This document shows, in pieces, positions 56,574 to 64,000 of a stretch of DNA of 64,000 bases. The stretch is taken from NCBI GenBank assembly GCA_037179335.1, contig JAKZHN010000003.1, positions 310,001 through 374,000 of the forward strand, given 5' to 3'. The first letter of the stretch is position 1. Every line of letters begins with the position of its first letter. The position numbers and the translations under genes are program-made. The stretch comes from Cyclaneusma minus. Lineage: Eukaryota > Ascomycota > Leotiomycetes > Marthamycetales > Marthamycetaceae. The notes below the pieces were generated by a model, which saw nothing but the letters and a program-made list of their open reading frames with translations, was not told the DNA's origin and did not search any database.

Positions 56574-57390
56574 GAAACTGAGGCTTGGCTAGGTGCATGA
56601 TTTGCAGGTCCTAGCCATACTTAGCTGGAGAGCGTGAGATGCAATCTCTCGGATAGGAAAATGTTTACTATCACGCCTGGATTACAAAATTGAGACTTTT
56701 CGCGTGAAGTCTGGCGCGAATACTCTTCAAATATGGTTTCATGGAGACCCGATACAAATATTATAGTGTAAATGAGAAGTGTAGCTATCTTTTGCTTTTG
56801 TTAAAAGGGTATAGGTTTTCGCGGCTAAGGCCCTACTCCGGAATTAGTACAGGCTTAAATTATATAACCTAAATATTCGAAGCCAGTTAGTTGCTATCCG
56901 ATACCAGCTCATGTAAACTGTCATCGACGACAGGGCTTTTTTATATATCTCTCAGTCCTCACACAACCACATCTTACTAACCACCCACGGAGAATCTTGA
57001 CTGATAACCAACCGGAAGATGAAGGTCAAAGCAAGAAAGCTCGCCGTCATCGACAGATTACTTTTGCATCCGAAGAGTTTTATGGAGGATCCCGAGCGCC
57101 CCTGGGGACGGCCCTCGTTAGATGATCACGTGGCTGACGAGGTCACGAGGCTGGAGTGGGGGGCATGGAAGAAGGTGCCGCCGCGTAAATTCTTAGCGCG
57201 AGTCGATAAGAGCCTGAGGCTGCTCGCACCATAAAAGCTCCAACACGTTGCGATCTCCTCCTCTTTCCTTCCGTAGCATCACCAACTTCACCACCGGTGA
57301 CCTCCTCCCACAACCTGCCGGTTCCGTGCTTGACAAGCCTGCCTCACATACATTCGCCGCAACTACTCCAATTCATCACGCAGCAATAAA
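56574..57390 (+). promoter_or_regulatory. Duplicated upstream region of the 57391 gene
   Basis: This matches the region before the 55843 gene in order: an AAAGGGTATAGGTTTTCGCGG block near 56805, a GAGGTCACGAGGCTGGAG block near 57139, GAAGAAGGTGCCGCCGC near 57168 and a pyrimidine-rich leader. ACCATAAAAGCTCC (about 57228) is a candidate TATA element. A 71-codon ORF at 57019 covers part of these conserved non-coding blocks and is not called as a gene. Confidence 0.5.
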
Positions 57391-58155
57391 ATGGAGCCCC
57401 AAGCCTTTGCCAGCTTCATCGAGAAGCAAGCTAAGATGAATTCGCTCATTCTTGACCTGGAAACCTACCTCAAGGATGAGAAGAAGGAAGTGAGGCAGAC
57501 TGAAGTAAGGATTCTCCCAACTGCGCTCGCCGTCTGGCGCATACTTCGATTGAAGCTGACTCTATCAACCAGCGCGAGTTCATCATGTCGAGTGGCTGTA
57601 AGCTCACCCAGGCATACCTGGCATGTTCCGCCAAGCTCGTGGAGCTGGCGCCGTACGCCTACGACCACCCACTGAAGGTCGGAAATGATTTCCACGTGAG
57701 CATTCTTCGCAAACTCTCGGACAGATTCTCGGACTACGACTTCGTGCCCACCCTTTGGCATCGATACGAGGATGACACCACAGAGATGGAGGAGCAGCTT
57801 GAGGATGAAGAAGACGAGGAGACTCTCAGGGCTCTCAAGGCCAAGATCGAACACCGGAAGAAGGTCCTCGAAGCCCGCGATTTCTTTCCCAGGCTTGAGG
57901 AATTCGAGTTGCTTTTCCGCCGGTTCGAGCTCGATCTCAAGACGGGTCGCAAGGAGTATGCCAAAGAGAAAGCTCGATTCAAGATCATTAGGGCTGGTGG
58001 TGAGTGGATAACTTCTTGGGCCGAGAGTTGAGATGCATGGTAACATGAGCTGATACGCGAGTTTAGGCTTCGATGATCCGTCCCTTGCCAATGAGTACAC
58101 TAAGGCTGCCAGAATCGGGCCCCCTTTCCTTGACTCCGATGTTGAAGACTACTAG
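57391..58155 (+). CDS. Orphan cluster family, type B, intact member 2 (209 aa)
   Basis: Exons 57391-57504, 57573-57999 and 58067-58155 have intron phases identical to the 55843 gene. The second intron splits a Gly codon; the first ends CTGACTCTATCAACCAG. Landmarks in order: LILDLETYLKDEKKEV (exon 1), REFIMSSGCKLTQAYLACSAKLVEL, the acidic MEEQLEDEEDEETLRALKAK helix, FELLFRRFELDLKTGRKEYA, KEKARFKIIRAGG, and the tail DDPSLANEYTKAARIG, which matches DDETLANEFTKVARDQ of the paralog. Divergence is high at the protein level while layout is kept, suggesting old or fast-evolving duplicates. The protein looks soluble, helical and probably coiled-coil. No domain is recognised and the function is unknown. 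Confidence 0.78.
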
Positions 58156-58589
58156 CTGGAAAATACCGAGTGGCTAAAGCTTCGCTGAGCTGGGTCTCTC
58201 AAGTCTGGCAATACAGCCAGAACTGTTCCGAACGCCTCGCTCTCGGCAATGGGATACCTGGAGCTGGAATAGAGCTGATATCCAGACACTAGCGTTGAAT
58301 TGAGAGAGATTCTCCAACCCATAGCCTTTGGCATAACTGCGATTAGCTAAGAATGCTGAAAACGGCGCGTCTCTGTGTGAAAATGATTCTCTAAATTACT
58401 AATGGTAGTAAACGATGTCAAAAAACGTACCTGGACTGCCTTCTCCAATTTTAATATTTTATATCTAATTATTTTCTCAGTTCCACCAGATAATCAGTAA
58501 AAATCAGACTTGCTTCAATTCGCAGGGTTTTAATAAATTTCTTTCAAAATCATGGCACGGGGGTGAATCACCGTAGAAACGGACAGAGC
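58156..58589. other. Intergenic DNA after the 57391 gene
   Basis: No gene is seen. Composition becomes AT-rich toward 58460-58560. This is the spacer of the third duplicated unit. Confidence 0.4.
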
Positions 58590-58930
58590 ACACTCATCAC
58601 GAGGCTAGGTCACGAGGCTGGAAGGAAAGCATGGAAGAAACCGCCGTATCCTTCGCGCCAGTCAATAAGAGCCTGAGGCTGCTCACACCACAGGAGTCTA
58701 GTTCCAGCGCGCTCCAACCCTGCTTCCACTTTCTTGATCGAAAAACAACCTCCAATGCTTGCCAGCCCCGCGTGTGGCAACGACCTTCTTCACATACGTC
58801 TCCCTTACAACAACATTTCTTCAAGCCATACCTCGAAATGGCTCCACAACCCTCAGTCAGCTTTCCCAAAAAGAAGGCTGCTGTTATGGCGCGGGCCCAA
58901 GGTCACGTGGAACGGCAAGGCAGGGCATAA
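58590..58930 (+). pseudogene. Truncated third type B unit (promoter and start of exon 1)
   Basis: The block GGTCACGAGGCTGGAAGG (58608), GGAAGAAACCGCCG and AATAAGAGCCTGAGGCTGCT (58665) repeats the upstream region of the 57391 gene. About 150 bp later ATG 58840 opens MAPQPSVSFPKKKAAVM, which resembles the first residues of the 57391 product (MEPQAFASFIEKQAKMN). Similarity then ends, and at about 58931 the sequence turns into the AT-rich block. ATG-to-ATG distances of 1548 and 1449 bp show tandem duplication of a ~1.5-kb unit. The copy lacks all of exons 2 and 3. Confidence 0.6.
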
Positions 58931-59634
58931 GTCAATGGTATATATTAAATTAAAAAAAGAAAAGGTCCACGGCGAAAAGCTTTTTAAAAAAGCTTTAAAG
59001 CGCTAATTGCTTATGCGAAACCGGTTACGGGCCGGAATTATATAGGCTATTGCGGCCTAAAACCGTTATAATATCCCTTTTGCAAAAAAACTCGTTTCTA
59101 AGCTTTTATACCAAATTTCTGCTTTTTTTCTTTTTTAATTTTTTTTTTAATTATTTGCTTTTGCGGCCTTATTTCTAATTTCCTATCTTAATAGCTTATA
59201 TACAAAGCCTGGTTTATTGGGGTATTTTATATAAAAATCCCTTAATTTTATATAAATATTATTTTGCATTAAAATTATAACGGAATTTCCAATTTATCCT
59301 ATAATATAAAATTTTATAATATAGCTTTAAATTAAAAATTCTGAAAATTTTGTATTTTAATGTTTTATTAATATTATTTAAAAATTTTAATTAAAAAGTT
59401 TAATCTGGTATAAGGTTATTTGCAATTAATCGAAATTTATTAAAATTTATAATTAAATAAAAATTTATTGTAAAAAATAAATTTAATTTAAATACATTTT
59501 CTTTTTTTCAATAATACGTTATAAACCGGCTATTTTATAATTTAATTTCCTGCTTAAGCGCAAAATTATCTAATTTTTTATAATTATATAAATATAATTT
59601 TCAATATTAAAATCTATATCCCATTTTTTTTATT

Positions 59635-59795
59635 GGTTGGTTTTATATTAAAAAACCAGCTGTCGGTCAATTATATACGGAATGCATAAAGCTTTTAGCT
59701 AGCCAAAAGCGCATAAATAGAATTTTTTTATTTTTTTAATTTTTTTAGCAATGCTTTTTGCAAATCAGCCGCCAATTGCTAATTTTAATTTTTTA
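59635..59795 (+). repeat. Direct repeat, left copy (possible LTR)
   Basis: Shares ATTATATACGGAATGCATAA, GCTAGCCAAAAGCGCATAAA and AGCAATGCTTTTTGCAAATC with 63104-63258. The copies are about 3.5 kb apart and differ mainly by transitions. They could be LTRs of one decayed element or two dispersed copies. Confidence 0.5.
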
Positions 59796-62639
59796 AATAA
59801 TAATAATAGTTTTTATTTTTAATTAAATTTATTTCTTTCCTTTTTTGCAATAGCAATTAATATTAAATTCCAAATTAATATTGGCAGCGATATTGGCAAT
59901 TGCGCCAAAAAGCGTTTTTGCATGCTTTTTTAATTTCCCTATAGCTTTTTTGCATTTTGCGGCAATAATAAAGGCTATAAAAATTAATTAAATTTTCAAT
60001 AATTGGCTTTTTTAGGTTATTAAATTTAAAATAAACAATTATTTTATTTTAGTTTTTACAAAGGGCAAAAGAATCGGGTACTAAAATAATTATTTTAAAA
60101 ATTAAATTATAATTTATTTTAAATTTAAAAATAATTTATAAAAATTTAGCTTTATACGCTTTTTATTTAGCCTGCTATTTTTTAATTAATTTGCTGGATA
60201 ATAGGCGCTTAGGTAAAATATTTGGCGTATTTTACAAACTATTGGAATTATTTGAAAGCTTTAAATGAAGAATTTTATTATAAATTTATTTATTTTATTT
60301 TATTATTATATTATAATATTAAAATTATAGCCAATTAAAATATATTTTCGAAAATAAAAAGAAAGCTTATTTTAATATTTATAAATATGCAGCTTTTTTA
60401 AAAAATATAAAAATAAGCTTTGCAGCTTTAAATGCAAATATATTTTATAGAAGCAAGCTTTTTAATTTATGCCTTTTTTAAATTTAATTTTTGGTTTTTA
60501 ATTTTCAAATTAAATTTAAAGCGGTTTTTTAAATAGGATTTTAATTAAGCTATTAATTTTTAAAATTTAATAAATAGCTGGGCCTTATATAATATAGCTA
60601 TAATATTGCCTTTCGCAATTTAAATAATTTGCTTTACGGGCCTATTTTACCAAAAGAAATAAAAAATGGTATTTTAAAAATAAATTTTATTAATTTATCT
60701 TTATAAAAAAAGAAATTAATTAGTTTATTAGTATTATTATATTTAATAATTTTAAGCTTTTTCCCCAATTTCAATTTAATTGTTTTATACCAAAACAAAT
60801 AGCTATAAATATTTATTTATAGCTGAAATAATAATATTTATACTTTTTGGCTGCGGGTATTTAAAATTTCCATTATATAATAATTATTATACAATTTTTT
60901 TTTAATAATACTAAAATAAACCAATTTAAGCAGCTTATTTTTATATAAAATAAAAATTTTAAAAATTTTATTGGTTATCCTTTTTGTTATGCAATTTGTA
61001 TAGCAATAAAATATAAAAAAAAATGTTTTTAATATTAATTATATTAAGAGATTATTTAATTTTAATGGAATTTATATATATATATTTTTTAATATAAAAC
61101 GTAATTTTAAAGCTGCGATTATTATTTAGCTTTTTTTTAAATTGGCCTATTATATAATATTTTTATTAATTTTATTAGCTTTAATTGCTTTAATAGCTAA
61201 AGCAATTAAGGTATTTATAATATTTTTAATATATTTAATTATTAATTCAAATAAAATAAAATTAATTATAAAATTTATAATATATATTTCTTTCTATATA
61301 AAAGCCTTTAAAATCAATTTCTAATTAATTAAGCTTTTAAAATATATAATTTAGGTATTAAAATTGCCTAATAAACCTTTTTAATATATTTTCCTGCCCG
61401 AAAATAAATTAATATCAAATCTTAAAATATATATAAAAAAAAACTTAAAAAGAACTTAATTGAATTTTTATTAAAATAATATTAATTTAATTAAAATATA
61501 GTTTTTTTATAAAAAAGATTTATATATAATATAATATTAAAATTGGCAATTTATTTAAATTTAAAAATTTTACTAATATCATTAAGAAAATTTTAAATAA
61601 TATAGCCTATATTTTTTTTTCGAAATCGAAAGTTGGATTTGCAATTGCATTTGCGATTAATTGTTTCTTTGCAATAGCTAAATAAGCTTTTTTTTAAAAA
61701 AAGCTATAATTAGCTTAATAATACCTTTTAAAAAAGTATTTTAAAATATTTTCTTAATTATTGAAAGAAAGGGATATTTACTAATTTTATATTTTAGGTT
61801 TTTATAAAAACAATATAGCTAACAATATTAATAAATGCCATTATTATTATTATTATTATTGTTAAATAATTAATGATTATTATAAAATACTAAGGCTTTT
61901 TATTTAATATTTTTATTTTTTTAAAATTAAATAATATAAGCTATTTTTTTAAGCTTTAGGTTTAATTTTCTTTATACAATAAATTTAATCTTTTGATTAT
62001 AATAAAATTATTTTAATTAATAATAATATTTTTAATAATGGTATGATTTGCAAAAACAACTGAAAAAAATAACGAAAAAATAATAATAACATATATAGCT
62101 ATATATAAAAGGCTATTTTAAATCATTTTGCAATAAAGAATAAAACACTGTATTTATACCATTTTAATAGTAATTTTGGCTTTTTATATATAATTGGCAA
62201 GTTTTTAAATATATAAGTTTATAACGAAATTGGTAATTATTTAGTAATTTTTTTTAAAAAAAAATACATATTTATAAAAAAAAATTATATTAATTATTTT
62301 TTTATTTAGCTAATTAAAATAAATATAAATTTAATAGCAAGCTTTAAAATTATTACCTAAATATTTCGCCATTAGCTAGGTTTAAATAATAGCTTACTAG
62401 CTTTTATTAATTATAATATTGGCTTTATTTTTATAATCGTTTAATATAATATTTATAATATATTAAAGCTTTTTATTTTAAAAATATTGTTTTATTATAA
62501 TAAATTAGTTATATTAATTTTATAAATAAAAATAAACACGGCCTTTTTTATATTATAATATACAAATAATAATATAATAGTGAAAAGGACAAACGGTTTA
62601 ATAGCAAGGCTTGGTTAATTTTTTTTAATTTTCGAAATT

Positions 62640-62850
62640 ATTTAAAAATCGTAATTAATATTGTAAATATAGCTTTGATTAATTGCAAATATAGCGTTTG
62701 CAAAAGCTAATTGCGAATATAGCGTTTATAAAATTATTATTTCTTAATACGGATATAGTATTTATAGAGTTTCTTTTTATTTAATAGCAAATATAATATT
62801 TATTAATAAATATAGCGTTTATAAAATATATATATATATAGTATTTGCAA
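62640..62850 (+). repeat. Degenerate short tandem repeats
   Basis: AATATAGCGTTT-type words (AAATATAGCGTTTGCAAAA, GAATATAGCGTTTATAAAA and variants) recur about six times in 200 bp. They are similar in style to the AATATAGCG repeats near 28500-28580. Confidence 0.45.
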
Positions 62851-63000
62851 TATTATTAATATAATATTATATATTAATGGTTATAATTTATTAGAAATTT
62901 ATGTAAATTAATCTTTTTAAATGTATTAAATAAATTTTAAAAAAGGCTATTTTATAATGCTAAATATATAAATAGCTTTCTCGCTTATATATATATACTA

Positions 63001-63080
63001 GGGACGTAAATAGGTCCCGTGGCCGAAGCTTTACGGAATTCCGGGCCCGCACCATTCCTGTTTAAACTAACGCGGGGGCA
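63001..63080 (+). other. Unmutated GC island in the AT-rich block
   Basis: About 80 bp of balanced sequence (AGGTCCCGTGGCCGAAGC, ATTCCGGGCCCGCACCATTC) lies just before the right direct repeat. It is too short to classify. It resembles neither the cluster genes nor the array. Confidence 0.35.
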
Positions 63081-63103
63081 TTTTAATAAAAAATATAAAT
63101 AAT

Positions 63104-63258
63104 TGATTTTATATTAAGGGATTAGCTATTGGTTAATTATATACGAAATACACAAAGTCTTTGGCTAGCCAAAAGCATATAAATAGAGTTTTTAAAAAAT
63201 TGCTTTTTTTTTAGCAATGCTTTTTGCAAATTGGCCGCCAGCTACTAATTTTGATTTT
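63104..63258 (+). repeat. Direct repeat, right copy (possible LTR)
   Basis: Partner of 59635-59795. Landmarks are TTAATTATATACGAAATACA, GGCTAGCCAAAAGCATATAA and TTAGCAATGCTTTTTGCAAA. Confidence 0.5.
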
Positions 63259-64000
63259 TTCGCTTGCTTTTTTTATATATAAATTATTATATAATATTAT
63301 AGCCGATTAATTTTAAAGCCCGTTAGTCTTAGTTTTAAAAAAGCCAGCAAAGTTTTAAATGCTTTTAAAAAGCAAAGCGGAGCTTGTTTTTAATTGGCTA
63401 GCTAGTAAATTTTAAAGCCGTTAGCTATATTTGGCATTTATAAAATAGATATTGGAAATAGGTATTTTTTTCTTTTATTGCATATAATGATTTATAGGGA
63501 TATGAATAGCTTAAATAGCTTATAATTGCTAAATTACTTGTATAGCGCTTTTAGCGATTTTTTAATATTTCCAGATTTAGCGTTATTTAATTATAATATT
63601 TGTTTAATTTAAAGCTTAAAGAAAATTAGCTAATTTTAATATTACCTAGTTAAATATTATTTTAAATTTATACTCTATTTTAATTTTAATAAAGCATAGT
63701 TTAATAAAGTTTTAAAATAATATTATAATTATAATAATTATAAATAATAATTATTACGGCCAATTATTTTAAAACCAGTTATAAAAAATATTAATTATAT
63801 ATTAAAAATAGTATTTTCAATTTCGGTCTAATTATTTATTAGCGAATTATGGGCTAAAAACAAACGGATTGCAATTTTTAAAATATATTTTTTTGCAAAA
63901 AAATTAAAAAAAAAAGTAAAGGCTTTTATTTAATTTAATTAATTTAAAAACTTTATAAATTCTATAAATTATAAAATAAAAAAACTCCGCTAATTTCCTG

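Larger units (their letters stand above)
58931..64000. mobile_element. RIP-degraded AT-rich transposon block (right)
   Basis: From about 58931 to the window end the sequence is AT-rich and TpA-dominated with no gene-like frame. CCGTTATAATATCCCTTTT at 59062 also occurs at 19019 next to the inverted-repeat transposon, so the block contains the same repeat families as the left block. Direct repeats at 59635-59795 and 63104-63258 suggest one LTR-type unit. Short ORFs such as the 60-codon one at 61142 are chance openings. Confidence 0.6.

Noticed and set aside
57019..57234. 71-codon ORF upstream of the 57391 gene
   Set aside because: The same blocks are conserved before the 55843 and 58840 units without an open frame, so the conservation is non-coding.
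57465..58100. 211-codon minus-strand ORF over the 57391 gene
   Set aside because: Antisense shadow. The plus-strand exon structure is conserved with the 55843 gene.

Overview
The window looks like a chromosomal segment of a filamentous ascomycete (Pezizomycotina) with active or past repeat-induced point mutation (RIP). Long blocks are AT-rich, dominated by TpA, and full of stops in all frames. They alternate with balanced-GC DNA that carries short-intron genes (GT..AG, CTGAC/CTAAC-like branch sites). No rRNA, CRISPR array or convincing tRNA gene was seen. All calls come from reading the sequence; no database search was possible.

Layout. (1) 1-2710: non-coding array of eight TATAAATAG-type modules. 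(2) 2711-29224: a 26.5-kb composite transposon block between two ~232-bp LTR-like direct repeats, with a TCACA duplication outside them. It is RIP-degraded and nested: a mini-LTR element (3994-4555), a solo LTR-like repeat (5302-5503), inverted-repeat elements (7278-8034, 9068-9596, 17853-19025), a 6.3-kb LTR element (10405-16744) and a degenerate Ty3/gypsy reverse transcriptase (about 25875-26300). (3) 29225-36250 and 38500-46480: the non-coding array resumes. From about 30.8 kb it has a striking form: modules every ~295 bp, each with a TTTATA word and, about 55-75 bp later, two or three copies of a GACAGCAG-like word spaced 19 bp apart. A 329-bp copia-type mini-retrotransposon sits cleanly inside one module. 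(4) 36684-38040: two convergent ordinary genes inside the array, a 146-aa protein and an APH-like kinase. (5) 47.1-58.9 kb: a cluster of small paralogous genes of unknown function made by tandem duplication. Five look intact (47342, 49270, 51970, 55843, 57391) and four are broken or truncated (50629, 53395, 54109, 58840). Gypsy scraps and a MITE with internal 19-bp repeats lie among them. (6) 58931-64000: a second AT-rich RIP block that cuts off the last paralog.

The most unusual feature is the periodic 19-bp iteron/TATA array, which fits no standard feature class. It resembles a large array of promoter-like or protein-docking modules. The clustered orphan family is the second point of interest: its members share exon structure and, in one branch, a CxxC motif, and its promoter copies lie exactly 240 bp from two of the start codons.
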